DNA from: Muricea muricata
Lineage: Eukaryota > Cnidaria > Anthozoa > Malacalcyonacea > Plexauridae
NCBI GenBank assembly: GCA_963855995.1
Contig: OY979725.1
Location: 9,200,883 to 9,264,882, forward strand
Length of the DNA: 64,000 bases
Direction of reading: 5' to 3'
Position numbers and translations under genes: made by a program. A model generated the notes under the pieces. It was not told the DNA's origin and did no database searches. It was given only the letters and a program-made list of their open reading frames with translations. Each line of letters starts with the position of its first letter. Position 1 is the first letter of the stretch. This document shows positions 34,966 through 46,867 of this stretch, one piece after another.

Positions 34966-35964
34966 TCCTATGATTTTGTGCCCTCGTGTTTCTAGTTTTA
35001 ATCCTTGGAATAAATATTACGAACATTCTACCTAACTAAACACTTTAACATAAAAAATGAGAAGATTGAAAAGATTGATAAAAAAAATTGAGAGCTGTGA
35101 AATGAAAATTAGTTGAGCTGGGAATTCCTTTTTTGCCTGGCAAAATGGAATTCCATGCACGGGACTGAGACTGACCAAGGCCCCCCCCTCCCCAGCATAA
35201 AATGAGGATGAGATTAAGATTTTAGCAAGATGGCCACTGGAATGATAGGGTTTGCGCACTGGGAAAATGGGATTTAGTTAAAATCTGTGCTGGGAAAATT
35301 TGAATAGGATCCTCCCTTCAGCACTCTCAAAATTGTCATAAACATGTTAGAGATATGTCCATGCTTTACAGCAATGTCCATTTCATAAGTCGAAGCTAAT
35401 GGCAGCATGTTTCATTTCATTTCAAGAAATTTCGTCTGTTCTTTAGCGGTTAGCGACCTCATGTTTTGTCTATATGTAACAAAGTAATTACTGAATAACA
35501 CAGACTGTCTACATGGAGCCAGTGGACAAGATATTAAGGTGTACGTGTATGCAATTTCAATTTCTATGTGATTTGATTGGCTCAATAACATTTAGGTAAA
35601 CATTTATAATACACATACACGACTAACTTAAGACAAAATTAAAACAAGACTTGAGCATTTCAAATGAAGAAACATAGTTACAAGTGTCTGCAAATGGAAG
35701 AAGTATCTTTCAACATACAGTTGCTAACTTTTTACTTCACGTTTTATTTAACTCACGCTGTCAAACATCTATGGCCCTGTATCAAATGGCAAACCCTATA
35801 GGGGAGTAGCGGACGGCTTTTTACGACTCCCAAGCAGTCTATAGGCAGCGCATTTACGTTCGTGCCAATTTTCTTCTCGGCAGGCGGAGCCGGAGTGAAC
35901 GCCTTAGCAGGCGTCTCGTTTTACCTCGAAAAGGTTCTGTTTTGTTCCACTTCGAACGATTCAT
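34966..35964. other. Mostly unrecognised sequence
   Basis: No gene. 35880-35915 (GGCAGGCGGAGCCGGAGTGA, AACGCCTTAGCAGGCGTCT) is a copy of the end motif at 25947-25981. Confidence 0.5.
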
Positions 35965-38900
35965 TTACGGTCCTGATAGAAAGAGGAAAATAAAAACTTG
36001 GTCATATATACCAGTACATTTACTCTGAACTTTATCAAATTTTAGAAAACAAGATTTTAACCCAGTAAGCAAACCGAATAGCTGTTCAACAAGACATCAA
36101 AACGTTCCATAACTAAAATATACATAAGAATAGTTAGGGAATACTTACATGTTGAATAGGAATCCAATATTATCAATGTCCAACCACACTACAACGGTTT
36201 TGGTTGCATCCTCGAGATTGGAGAAGAAGAGGACGCCATTTTGATTTTGAATTTCTTCGTCTTTGTCTGAATGTCTCCGTAATTTTTGCCCCATTTCTTC
36301 GTCGTCTTGGTTCGATTTTCGTCCACATACCTCCGTTAAAAGTTTGTCGCCATTTCTGTGTGATAAATTTGTATTTACTCTCGTTATTTAAGGTGTTTTG
36401 AAGACCTGTTGTTTGGACATCCTTCACACTGGCAGACATATTTTCCCGAAGCTTCTTCTTGGACTACCAGCAGCAAATGACGTCAAATGACCATTGTTGG
36501 CCGCCAAATACCCGTATGTGCAGTGATTAAATCTCTATGTTCGAAGCTGAAATGTTCTTTTTATGGCTCGCATGAAGCGATTTTATTGTTATTTTTAGCC
36601 TAGATGTTTCTTCTTCTTCTTTACTTCTAGTTTACCTAGTTAATTCGCCAAAAAAACGCTCGTAAGGGGCATTTTTGTAATTTTTTTTATTTGCATGCCG
36701 ATGAGTAAGGAAAGACCTGTTCGAGTTTTCATTGGCAAATATCTTTCCTCCGTGGCCGAGAGGTAAAAGTAACTGTCTTGACTTCGATTTTGGGTGGACG
36801 GGGACAGGTAAAGTCCAATTAAGTTTAATAAGAATTTAATTCAATTGGACTGACCGGTCAACGATCCATCCACAACTCGAATGAAAGTTGGGCGGGGAGT
36901 GCAGAAAAACACTAGGCAGTACCGCGAGGCCAAGGAGGCAAACGTTATTTGTCTAGTGTTTTTAACTAATATTTAAGCAAATTTTCTTGACTTGACTGTT
37001 GGGGACAGGCCTTTAGGGTTGGTGCATTGAAGAAATTTCGCCGTTATTTCCCTTCGTTGAAGAAGACATGTTGTGAAATAACGACGACAAGACTTCAAGG
37101 CACCACAAAACCACCACATTGTAAAACTACAGTGTAGTGGTTTAGCCGACTAAACCACTACACTGTGCCAGTTACATATGGTGGACTTCTTCCTAAAGCT
37201 TACGGTACAGACATGGATGCGCAAACATGCGCAAACACTTTAAAGCCTTTAAAGCAAGTGTTTTCATTCAGGAAAGAGTCGAAGACGACAACACTTACTA
37301 AATTAAAGCCGTTTGGTCATGTTTTAAGTTTTTTAGCTATATGTTTAACAATCTTTTGTGGCAATTAGGTCTTTGGCAAGAAGGGATCATTAATAACTTT
37401 TGTCAACTTTTACTTCCCGCAGATCTCTTGATGGAGCTTTATATGTCATTACGTTCAGTGTCCTTGATATTGGAGTCATTTATTTATGGCCTTGGGTTTA
37501 ATTCCCAAACACTGAATGGCAGTCGTTAGCTCTTTCAAGTGATGAGATAACATTGCAACAGAATTATCATATACTCTGCCTAGTCACTATAAGCAAGCTG
37601 TGAATGTAATGCGGGAAAAATATAGTATATTTACAGGCGTGAGAAATTAAACATAGTAGATAATATGGCCTTGGTTTTAATTGCCAAGCACTGAATGGCA
37701 GTCTTCAGCTCTTTCAAGTAATGCGATAACTTTGCAACTTTTCACAGCTACCGACTATGTCACGCCCGTAACCAATAAGCCTCAAATGAAAACTCTACGA
37801 TAATAATACGCATAATTTAACTGCTAAAATTGGTTCCACTATGTAAGACAATGGGGATGCACTTACAGTAGCTTACTTGTGATATATCCATAAAGTGCAT
37901 GGGTATATGCAAGCTGTAAAAATCAAGCTTTCTCGTGGATACAGGATAGTAAAATATGAAATAGTCTGAATGGGTATTTTGGACTGCACGGCTGACACTG
38001 CTAACTTTAGTACCATATTGTAAGACAGCGGGGATGCACTTAGTTTCCCTGTTACAAATAAAATGCATGGTTATATCACAAGTATACTAAGTGCATCATC
38101 CCCTTGTCTTACAAAATGGAACGAAATTAAAGTTAGCAGTATCGGTATTGCATTTAAAAGCACCCATTTAAACTATATATCTCAATGAGTATCTTACTAA
38201 CGTATAAAAGTTGTATAAACTGAATTGAAGTTTTCTGAGTTGAGGCCTTTGGTTACAGGTGTGACATAGTCACTGGCCGTGGAAGTGATAACGCAGTGCC
38301 ATCTTGTTGCAAAGTTATGTCAATACTTGAAAGAGCTAATGACTGCCACTCAGTGTTTGGCAATTAAACCCAAGGCCATGTTTTCTGGATGTTTAATTAC
38401 CATTAGTCACGCATGTAACCATAATAAATTTTTTATATCGAGCACGCTTTACACTTACAGCTTGTATATGGTGACTAGGCAAAGTAATAACTGTATTGCA
38501 ATGGTATCTCATCACTTAAAAGAGCTATAAAGCTGCCATTCAGTGTTTGGGGATCAAACCCAAGGCCATAAATAAATGACTCCTATATCAAGGACACTGA
38601 ACGTAATGACATATAAAGCTCGATCAAGACGAAAGGCTGACGGAAAATCAAAAAAGACAATAGTTATTAATGATGCAAACTTCGATTTCCCTTCTTGCTA
38701 AAACCAAATTGCTATGAAAGATCGTTTAAACATAGCTCAACAACTTAAAACATGACTACACGGCTTGCTTTGATTTAGTAAGCGTTGCCCTTCTTGACTC
38801 TTTCGTGAGAGAAAACACTCCAAAGTGTAAGCGCATCTTTGCGCATCCATGCTTGCACCGCAAGGTGTGGGAAGAAGTCCACCATATGCAACTAGTTTTA

Positions 38901-39060
38901 CAGTGTGGTGGTTTAGTTGTGTCTTGAAGTATTTTCGTCGTTATTTTTCGACGAAGACAACCTGCCTTCTTCAACAAAGGGTAATAAAGAAGGGAATAAA
39001 GTCTTCAATGCACCTACCTTACAGGCCTGTCCCTAACAGTCAGGTTAAGAAAATTAGTCA
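35965..39060. repeat. Second-copy centre: head-to-head palindromic core
   Basis: 35965-37560 follows left-arm 7870-9460 in order, including TAGTTAGGGAATACTTACAT, CCTCCGTGGCCGAGAGGTAA, the hairpin cluster and CCTTGGGTTTAATTCCCAAA. 38280-39060 follows right-arm 11040-11640 in order. The two flanks are inverted copies of each other around 37561-38279. The core contains a unit TGTAAGACAATGGGGATGCA at 37840, a related unit at 38018 and an inverted one at 38090-38120. Independent substitutions throughout show this locus is an older relative. Confidence 0.8.
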
Positions 39061-39689
39061 GTAATTGTATTAGTATTATTTTTGTTCCTACCGTGCTTTA
39101 CATGCAAGATACAGGATCCACATCCCAATTTACATCTGACCCCATCATTAGTATACTGGACAGTTAGTTGGTTGACGATCGATCCCATGCCATAATCAAG
39201 AAGAACATTGTTAAGAATGATAGAATGTTTGCGACATTTATGGTTGTTAAACGTAAATTTTGGGTTCAGCTAAACATAGGACATTCACCTGGAGTTCTAG
39301 TGTTTATAGAGATCATTAGATTGTATTTATATAACGACATGAACCCCTTTTTTGTCGGGTAACTCCACCATCCCTCCCCCGCAACCTGAATGTGATGTAG
39401 CAAGCAGGGTTAGAATGTAAAACCATTCCCAAACGTCTTAAAATATAGCTAATGAATATGCTGTAGTGTTGAAAACAGACAAGAAAATCTAATTTCGCGT
39501 CACCCTGCTTGTGACGTAATATTCCAACCTGGGAACGAGGTTGGTAACACTCATACCCAAAACACCCCAAGATGGCTATATTTGGCAATAAGTCCAAAGT
39601 CACTAGGTAAAAATACTACAATCCGTATAACAGTTAATAAAGATGTCTATTATTCGCACATGTAAAACTTGGAATTTCCAATAAGTTAG
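39061..39689. other. No recognised feature
   Basis: Unique-looking AT-rich sequence. No gene or repeat recognised. Confidence 0.45.
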
Positions 39690-39870
39690 GGTTTTGAAAA
39701 AATATCTCGAGAATGAAACAACGTTTGAAAAAGGTGTAAAATAGTTTTTTGCATAATTCTTAAAGCTCTTTCGAACAAGACTTTATTAAAATGTATTACT
39801 CTATCGTTTTAAGTATTACTGTGCACGTGAAATGTAAGTTAACGTACATCATAACTTAGTATCCTAAATA
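39690..39870 (+). repeat. Second-copy fragment D of the giant element
   Basis: Resembles left-arm 5195-5360: TAATTCTTAAAGCTCTTTCG, then ATTACTGTGCACGTGAAATG. Confidence 0.6.
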
Positions 39871-40199
39871 CACGCATCCTGCAATTTTCGAGATTTTTAC
39901 AAGTACCTAATAGAAATGTTTCTTGTTTCAAATACGATGCAAAAGGTCGCAAACTCTAGATTGCGACATCAAACGAAAAGTGCAAGGTTTACGAATGTAA
40001 TTCGATAAAAAAATTTTTTCAAAAATCAACTAGGATTATATAAGCGATTGAAATCTCGTATTTCTCGTTGAAACGTGGTAAAGCTCGGGAAAAATCCAAG
40101 CTTTGTAACTATACACGACAAAGGCGTAACTTCCGGGGGTAGAAAGAGTGAGGGGTTGGGAAGTTCGATTAAATGGACGTTCCAGTACCATTTCGCTAG

Positions 40200-40510
40200 A
40201 ATTAGAAGGGGGAGTTTATTAGCTAAATTTATGGACTGCGAGTGTGTGCGCTGTGTAAAGGAACTGAAATTTTTGAAAGTATGCTTAAAACTGAAACCTA
40301 TCGTCACTTCTAACAAAACAGCTACGAGTAAGTCTTAACGTCAACTAAAAAGATCTATTATCATTGTTAACTCAAAAACATGCGAATTAAGTTTTGTATA
40401 TTTTGCAAGTAAATTTAAGTATAACTCTCACCTTTTTTTATGTACGACCTTTAATGTTTTTATATTCGACCGATCTTTTTACGTTTAACTTGAAATATCA
40501 ACATAAATTG
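40200..40510 (+). repeat. Second-copy fragment E, left flank of the DIRS
   Basis: Resembles right-arm 17985-18280 (TTATTAGCTAAATTTATGGA, GAAATTTTTGAAAGTATGCT, ATCGTCACTTCTAACAAAAC). It stops at ATAAATTG, exactly where the DIRS begins, and resumes at 46868. Confidence 0.8.
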
Positions 40511-40552
40511 GAAAATTAAACGAGACTTACCTGGAAGTTGAGTTTGATTGAG

Positions 40553-40617
40553 ATTCTATCACATGACCATAGGAGGCAGGAAATCACACGAGAAGCACTG
40601 CGCACGCGTAGGTTCAT
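40553..40617 (+). repeat. DIRS inverted terminal repeat, recombinase side
   Basis: ATTCTATCACATGACC, GGAGGCAGGAA and GAAGCACTGCGCACGCGTA are shared with the complement of 46804-46866. Confidence 0.85.
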
Positions 40618-40819
40618 TTTTTACAGTACCCAATGGGTATATGTAAGAACGTTAGATAGAAATGCATGATAAAACGTTGGTGCTACAGCTGATCGATAGA
40701 CTGGAGTAGAAACGGTAAAGGTATCGCCGTCACCCTTAGGTAATGGGTGGGTGGTGGATATATTGTACTGAGTGGCCAGCTTCACCCGTGTAAGGGGCCT
40801 TCCAGGACCGGGTGGGCAT

Positions 40820-40938
40820 GTGATTTCCTGCCTCCCATGGTCATGTGATTGAATCTCAAACAAACTTCAACTTCCAGGCAAGTCTCGTTTAATTTTCCAA
40901 TTCTATCAGATGACCGGAGGCAGGAAACCCCACGAGAC
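40820..40938 (-). repeat. DIRS internal complementary region
   Basis: 40820-40898 is the inverse of 40511-40587 (CAAGTCTCGTTTAATTTTCC pairs with GGAAAATTAAACGAGACTT). 40899-40938 continues with ATTCTATCAGATGACCGGAG, the inverse of the right end. Confidence 0.85.
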
Positions 40939-41070
40939 TTTAAAGCAAATGTACCCATTGGGTAAAAGAAATACCAAGGTCACAACAACCAGTAATATTC
41001 TGCAACCAAATTTTGTGTATTTAAAAAAGGCACGGTGTGCCTAACACTCCGCACTAGTTCATTCTTAACG

Positions 41071-42248
41071 CTACACTGAAGATAGCAATACCTCTGTCAT
41101 ATCACACTCAGGATCAGTTTGAATAATGGGCTTGTTATAGAACTTCTGAAATGTCGAGGCCTTCGCCCAACCCGCTGTAGACATAATGACGTCAATAGGA
41201 GTAGCCTTCTTGTGAGCTTTAGATGTAGAAGCAGCTCTGGTACTATATGGATGAAAAAGAGTCGTATGAAGTCCAGCATCAGTCATCACAGTGTTAACCC
41301 AACGAGAGATAGTTTGTCGTGTTACGGGTTAATAGGGCTTTTGAAAGCTAATAAATAATTGACTCGCACCGCCACCTAAAAGGTTTGTTCTGCTTAAATA
41401 ATCTCGTAAAGTCCGGAGAGGACAAATCTTCGCATTCTTAGGATACTGCTTGATTAGAATAATTGGTGCTGACGCTCCTGGCTTGCTTGTCTTATATGCT
41501 GTGTAATATGAAAACGACAGGTATTGTCGGCCATTTCCATCCAACTCAGATCCAATAAATGTACCGTCTGTCCTCGCTGACCGTTGACCAGAAGGATAAT
41601 CATGACCAGCTTGAGTGTAAGGTTCTTTAGTGTTATATCGCTATGAGGATACAGTGTTTCGAGATATTTGAGGACCACTGCAACATCCCATGTGCAATCA
41701 TATTTGGGGACTGGTTTGTATTGAAGAAAAATAGATTTCATAAATTTGCTGACAAGTGAATGGGTGCCAAAGTTCTCGCACTCCCCACTTACAATGACAT
41801 TGGATAGTGCAGAACGCGCTGTGCCAATGGTCGAGTAACTGAGTCCTTTGTTGTGAAGAGCCATTAAAAAACCCAACGCATCTCTCATTGAGGGCGAATG
41901 GTAAGTAATTTGTCTTTGATTACAAAATTCCAACCATTGTGTAAGGTATGTCTCATACTGTTTCTTAGTACCGGGTCGCCAAGATTGCTTAATGAAGTCG
42001 GCAATGTCTGCTGGAAGTTGGAAGCGTACGAAGGAGTTCCGGAGACAGGAAACACCAGAAGATGAAGCTTCTGGTGAAGAGGATGTACTTCTGGCTTGAC
42101 CGGATGCTGCAGGAGTGTTGGTTTGGCCAGTAGGATCCAGGGTTGCTGATAGAGAATCTGGAGAACACTTGAAAACCAAGTATGTGTTGGCCACAGGGGT
42201 ACAACGATGATGCCTGAAGCTTTGTCCACACAAATCTTTTGTAAACAA
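41071..42248 (-). pseudogene. DIRS tyrosine recombinase, broken
   Basis: The N-terminal arm-like region (TYLTQWLEFCNQRQITY, GLSYSTIGTARSALSNVI) and the core (LVMIILLVNGQRGQTVHLL, with the first catalytic arginine in GQRGQT) lie in one frame, 42248-41454. A frameshift moves the rest into another frame (41544-41329, with KICPLRTLRDYL). A TAA at about 41333-41335 then interrupts it before the C-terminal part (41289-41071) with HPYSTRAASTSKA and the tyrosine region FQKFYNKPI. In related DIRS recombinases I expect PHSTRAA; here the second catalytic histidine position reads tyrosine. Overlaps the RNase H frame, as is usual in DIRS. Confidence 0.85.
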
Positions 42249-43416
42249 CTGGCGATAAGACGAAAGGGTGGAAAGGCATAAAAATTGTAGCTATGCCAGT
42301 TTAGACTGAACGCATCTACGGCTATACAACCAGGATCAGGCTTCCAAGAAACATAGTGTTGTAATTGATGATTAAGCCTACTGGCAAACAAATCTACATT
42401 CAAGTTAGGGTATTTGGCTACAATTGTCCTAAAACTGGACACATTTAACATATATTCATGTTGGTCGTGAAATATGCGCGACTTTTTATCAGCTTCATGG
42501 TTGGATGCACCCGCAATGTGCACTGCCGAAATCCATATAGAATGTTCTATACTCCACTCCCACATCTGAATCGTTAACTCATTTAATACCAAAGATTTTG
42601 TGCCCCCCCCCCCCTCATGTTATTAATATAAGTGACAGCCGTAGAATTATCTAACTGGAGTTGTACGGTGCAACGTTGACAGTTAAGACAAAATGCTTTT
42701 AGTGCAAAAAATGCTGCAAGTAACTCAAGGTAGTTAATATGAGAAGAGCTCTCGGATACTGTCCACCTGCCCCCAATCGCCTGAGAGTCCAGAACTGCAC
42801 CCCACCCGAGTGTGGAGGCATCAGATTTAATTATATAGGAGGGGTGGCTTTTAACAATCGATCTAATAGCGAGAGATATGTTACCAATCCACCAGTTCAA
42901 ATCATTAATGCTTCTGGGGCAGAGCTCCATAACAGCATTGTAGTTACTACCACTGGTTTTTAATGCAGATATCTTATCAATTTCTAGAGAGCGATAATGT
43001 AGCTGTCCGAATTCTACGCCAGGTAGATTGGAGATTAAAACGCCAACAACGCGAGAAACCTGTAAAATAGTGGGCCGCAAAGTCTATAGCAGTTCGGTGC
43101 AGCATGTAATTGTTTTTCTAATTTTTTCTGGAGTGGGCGAAATTGTCATGTTTAGGGAATTGAACACAAAGTCTAAAAAGGTTACAGTTTGTGCTGGGCT
43201 CAAAACAGATTTGTCTGTGTGTAGAAAAAACCCCACAGTATTCATTAAGGTAGCAGAGGCCTTAACATTACTGGAGCAAGCTGCAACAGAATCCCCTTGG
43301 AGATAGGAATCATCAATATAACATGAGATGATCTGACCCATAACATATATACGGGTTTCATAAGTTTTGTAAATATTCGGAGTGCACTTGCTAACCCATT
43401 GGGAAGGCAAGTGTAC

Positions 43417-44914
43417 GGCATCGTCTAAAACGCGGAATACGGAATGGAACAACTGGAATAACTGGAACAGCTGGAACAACTGGAACAACTAAAAATTTCC
43501 GATTTTTAGCACTTTTCTGAATTTTAGCATGTATGGAAGTACACACAACGCTCAATAAGCTTTCTAAAATATGAAAAACGCGCAGACAGAATACAATTCT
43601 AACAAATTACTTACACGAAAATATCGACAGTCAAAATTAAACGAGGTGATTAAGTTGGATTGTAATGGCATCTTGGAAACCAATTTACACTGTTCAGTTT
43701 TTGAAAACAAGACATTTTGGTAAAATAGCCTAACATAGCCCATTAAAGAAAATGTGCGTTCCTCGCGGAAGCCAAACTCTTATTGTGTGAGAATATGCCT
43801 TTCGCGGAAAACGGGCATTGCTCAAACAGACCGAATGCAACACAATATTTCGGTTTTCAAAAGCGAATAAAACCGTCAACGGAAAGAAGACCAGATAGTT
43901 TGAATTGCTCAAAGCAAGCACTTAAAAGACAATCAGGGGAGAAACTAGCGCCTTTTGGTTGGGGTGGGGGGTGAAAGGGTTCACTGCCCTGCCGTTATGT
44001 AAATGCCCTGCACAAAAATGCCTGCCATTCGGGCTAAATACAAATGACTTCAAAATTAATACAGATAAACCATCGAGATACAGTGGCGTAGCCAGGGTGA
44101 TTGTTTTAGGGGGTAACACGCGAGAGGCGAAGGCGATATGCTCCTTCGGGAAAATTTTGAAATCTACAGTTCCGCAAATGCGATTTGCTGCATTTTCGGG
44201 TGAGATTTAGCAGAAAAAAGCTTACTTTTGAGGATTATATGGTGCATAAAAGACATCATTTTTATCAATTTCACAATCACAGCAATCAATTCTTATTACA
44301 AGGGTGGTCCTTCTGGCCATTGGAGGGGCTGAGCCCCACTCCCCTTGTCTACGCCACTGTTGAGATAAACAAGCTAGTGGCTGCAGTGGTTCCACTTACA
44401 TTACAAGTTACAAAAATCACTATTCCATTGTAAATAAAAATCTAGTCATTCGATGATCGAATCTTAAAATCAAGCAGTCAAGCGTGAGAAATAAGAAAAG
44501 TAAGTTCAAAAACTGAAAGAGACACAAGTCTGACACACTGTCAGTCTGTCAAAAAGTAAAATTTAGCTATTACAAATACGGTTTTATTTTTTCATTTCAA
44601 ATTTTACATTTTGCCCTGCATACTTCCCCTGTTCCCTTAAGTTTCGCCCCTGAAGACAATGAAATTCGAAACTCGCGTGGCGTTGCCAAAGTGTGTCCAC
44701 TCTGTGTGGGGCTACTTTTCCTTAATAAATTACGATCCTTCGAGAGTGGAACAGGATATATATATATATAGTCAGGTGAAAAATAATATCTATGCAAGTC
44801 TAATATCGTGTTTTTTCCTGAAAATCGCAAGATATTTGTTTGTAATAAAAGAAAATTCAGCTGTTCCAGGTATTCCAGTTGTTCCATTCCGTGTTCCGCG
44901 TTTTAGACGATGCC
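43417..44914. mobile_element. 1498-bp element in DIRS RT, 9-bp duplication
   Basis: CAAGTGTAC is duplicated at 43408-43416 and 44915-44923. The inverted ends begin GGCATCGTCTAAAACGCGG and run into a short tandem TGGAACAACTGGAATAACTG array. The 9-bp duplication and long inverted ends suggest a non-autonomous Mutator-like element. No transposase is recognised inside; small open frames (43730-43974, 44185-44433) look random. A hAT-like MITE is nested at 44081-44359. Confidence 0.85.
44081..44359. mobile_element. hAT-like MITE nested in the 1498-bp element
   Basis: The ends CAGTGGCGTAGCCAGGG and CCTTGTCTACGCCACTG are inverted. The flanks TCGAGATA (44073-44080) and TTGAGATA (44360-44367) match at 7 of 8 bases. 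Ends and 8-bp duplication are typical of hAT. Confidence 0.85.
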
Positions 44915-45399
44915 CAAGTGTACTGGTAAAGTACACCATTAGCCACAAACTTTAAGTACTTTTGGTGATCCGGATGTATAGCTACCGTGTAATACGCATC
45001 TCGAAGATCAATGGAAGCCATATAACACCCTGGCTTCATTAGTTTAATCACAGTGTCCAGGGTGTCCATTTTAAAATGATGATAGGCTACATACTGATTA
45101 AACCTTTTAAGGTTCAATATCATTCTATAAGTGTCGTCTTTTTTAGGCAACAAAAATATGGGCGATATAAACTCTTCGGGCTCATGCTGTGATTGAACAA
45201 TCACACCTTTCGCGAGCAATTTGTGAATTTCAGTGCGAACTACTGAAATATTTTGAGGCTGCTGCGTAACACAGATTCCTTCATTTGCTGGTGGGAGTTG
45301 ATGTCCTTTAAACTCTATCCGGACCCCTCGAACATACTGTAAAATCGTAGTATCACTAGTTAATTTACGCCATTCAGGCAAATATTGCGATAAACGCCC

Positions 45400-46635
45400 T
45401 GCCTTAAACTGAGATTGATTTTTCAATATTTCAGCAACCTCACATTGAATAGGCAAAGAAAACATTACACTCACCCCACACGAGGAACTGCTAGCCGTTA
45501 CTTGCTTGAGGTCGCTTTTTTTCTTGGTTGTGGGAAACCGACCATTCTCGAAAAAAGGAGTCTTGTTGCGGTTATATGGCTGATATCTACGTTGAGCACG
45601 GTTACTCGAGCCATAAAAGGAGTTACCTCGGCTTACACGACTTGATGTTTGGTAACTTACAGTCGCTCTAACTCTCTTAGCAAGCTTATTAGCATCCGTG
45701 ATTTCTTTAGTCGCTTTTGACAAATCACCAAACAGGTAATCACCAGGGGCCGGTTGTATAAAAAAGTGATTAAAGTTAACTATGATTAGTGGAAACATAA
45801 GAGTTTTATACAACCGGCCCCTGATGGCATATGAACATTACAAAGTGCGGCAAAGTCCTTGTGGTGGTCTTTTTTCATAGCCAATCTTCTAGAATGGTGG
45901 TCATGATTGCATTGCAACATGAACGCTATAGAATCCGTCAACATCGTTAACAAATCCAGATCGCCTCCTTTGTTGAGGACATACTCCGTTGCCCGGACAA
46001 TCGCACTCACTGCGCCTATCAACACATGTTGAATTTTTTGGGACTTAGCATTGCCCGCCCGTGTACCGGCTGATATTTGGCCCCACATCAACGGGTTTAC
46101 TCGGGGCGTTTTTAAAAACTCCACATTTGCTGGGCGTAGGTATTTCTTGAGTTTATCCTGAAGTTTTTCGTCAGCAAGCCGTTCTTTTAATAAGCTCGTG
46201 ACAATGGTAGCTAATGCATCATTTACCGGCTGACCTGTTTTGTCTTCAACCGCGAGATCTTGGGCAATGTTTGATAATAAATCTGGGTGTGGCGGCTTTT
46301 GCTGCGATAATATCAAATTTTTTACACGGGTATCTAACGAAAGCTTGTCCGTTTCATTATCAGCACGCATTTGTTCGCGCAGTTCCTCGGTCAACCAGTT
46401 GTCATCGTCATTGATTTTCTCCCTCGACAACGCCTTCGCCTTCGACTCGTTCGGCTTCACCGGTTTCAGAGCGACCCTCGCGCAAAGTCGCCATACTCGC
46501 TTTCAAATTGTTAATTTCGCCCAACAACAAGGCGAACAAGTCGTTCATCGAGCTGGGATTCGAATCGTCGACGCCAGCTCTGGGCGCTGTTGAGCTCTGG
46601 TATAACTTATATCCCACAACGCCAAAACGACGCAC
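45400..46635 (-). pseudogene. DIRS gag-like ORF1, broken
   Basis: It begins at about 46635 (MNDLFALLLGEINNLKASM inside the first frame), shifts frame near 46430-46460, and continues as NWLTEELREQMRADNETDKL with the segment ending NVHMPSG. A 77-base insertion (74-bp MITE plus 3-bp target) separates this from GDYLFGDLSKATKEITDANK. Removing 77 bases would restore the phase, which supports the insertion boundaries. Downstream is a basic, arginine-rich, nucleic-acid-binding-like stretch (RGNSFYGSSNRAQRRYQPYN). Confidence 0.75.
45747..45820. mobile_element. Short PIF/Harbinger-like MITE in DIRS gag
   Basis: A 74-bp element with GGGCCGGTTGTATA ends, the same ends as 1951-2190. Flanks CAG (45744-45746) and CTG (45821-45823) fit a CWG target with one change. 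It splits the gag frame. Confidence 0.8.
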
Positions 46636-46803
46636 AGTGCGAAAAAAATTTAGAGCGAAACCAACTACGTTGGTTGATTTTCAAAGCAATACCAACTTCG
46701 TTGGATAAGTTAAACCAATGAAAAGCTAAGAGACACTCTTTTAATTTTGCTTGCTTTCACACAACATCACATACGTCTTGCTTGAACCACCGCTAGCTGT
46801 GCA

Positions 46804-46866
46804 ATGAACCTATACGCGTGCGCAGTGCTTCTCATTGGGTTCCTGCCTCCGGTCATGTGATAGAAT
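46804..46866 (-). repeat. DIRS inverted terminal repeat, gag side
   Basis: ATGAACCTATACGCGTGCGC to CCGGTCATGTGATAGAAT, the inverse of 40553-40617. Confidence 0.85.
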
Positions 46867-46867
46867 T

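Larger units (their letters stand above)
41885..45400 (-). pseudogene. DIRS reverse transcriptase and RNase H, interrupted
   Basis: The RT fingers and palm start in 45300-44924 with GVIVQSQHEPEEFISPIFLL, RMILNLKRFN and SIDLRDAYYTVAIHPDHQKY. A 1498-bp element splits the domain. The palm resumes below 43408 with the Y-T-C-L-P-N-G segment; after a frameshift the catalytic box CYIDDSYLQ follows, then an in-frame TAG at 43084-43086. RNase H follows (42800-42600) with KSDASTLGWGAVL, YLELLAAFFALKAF and LQLDNSTAVTYINN, broken at a run of C/G near 42603-42613. The remaining domain (HIAGASNHEADKKSR to WKPDPGCIAVDAF) is in a third frame at 42592-41885. Not functional. Confidence 0.88.
40511..46867 (-). 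mobile_element. DIRS retrotransposon, complete ends, decayed
   Basis: DIRS elements use a tyrosine recombinase instead of a DDE integrase and insert without target duplication. Here the flanks match continuous sequence of the right palindrome arm near 18283, with no duplicated target. Inverted ends: 40553-40617 (ATTCTATCACATGACC to GTAGGTTCAT) and 46804-46866. An internal complementary region at 40820-40938 pairs with both outer ends, as needed for the circular intermediate. Gene order on the minus strand is gag-like, RT, RNase H, then tyrosine recombinase. It carries two later insertions (43417-44914 and 45747-45820), several frameshifts and stops, so it is inactive. Confidence 0.9.
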
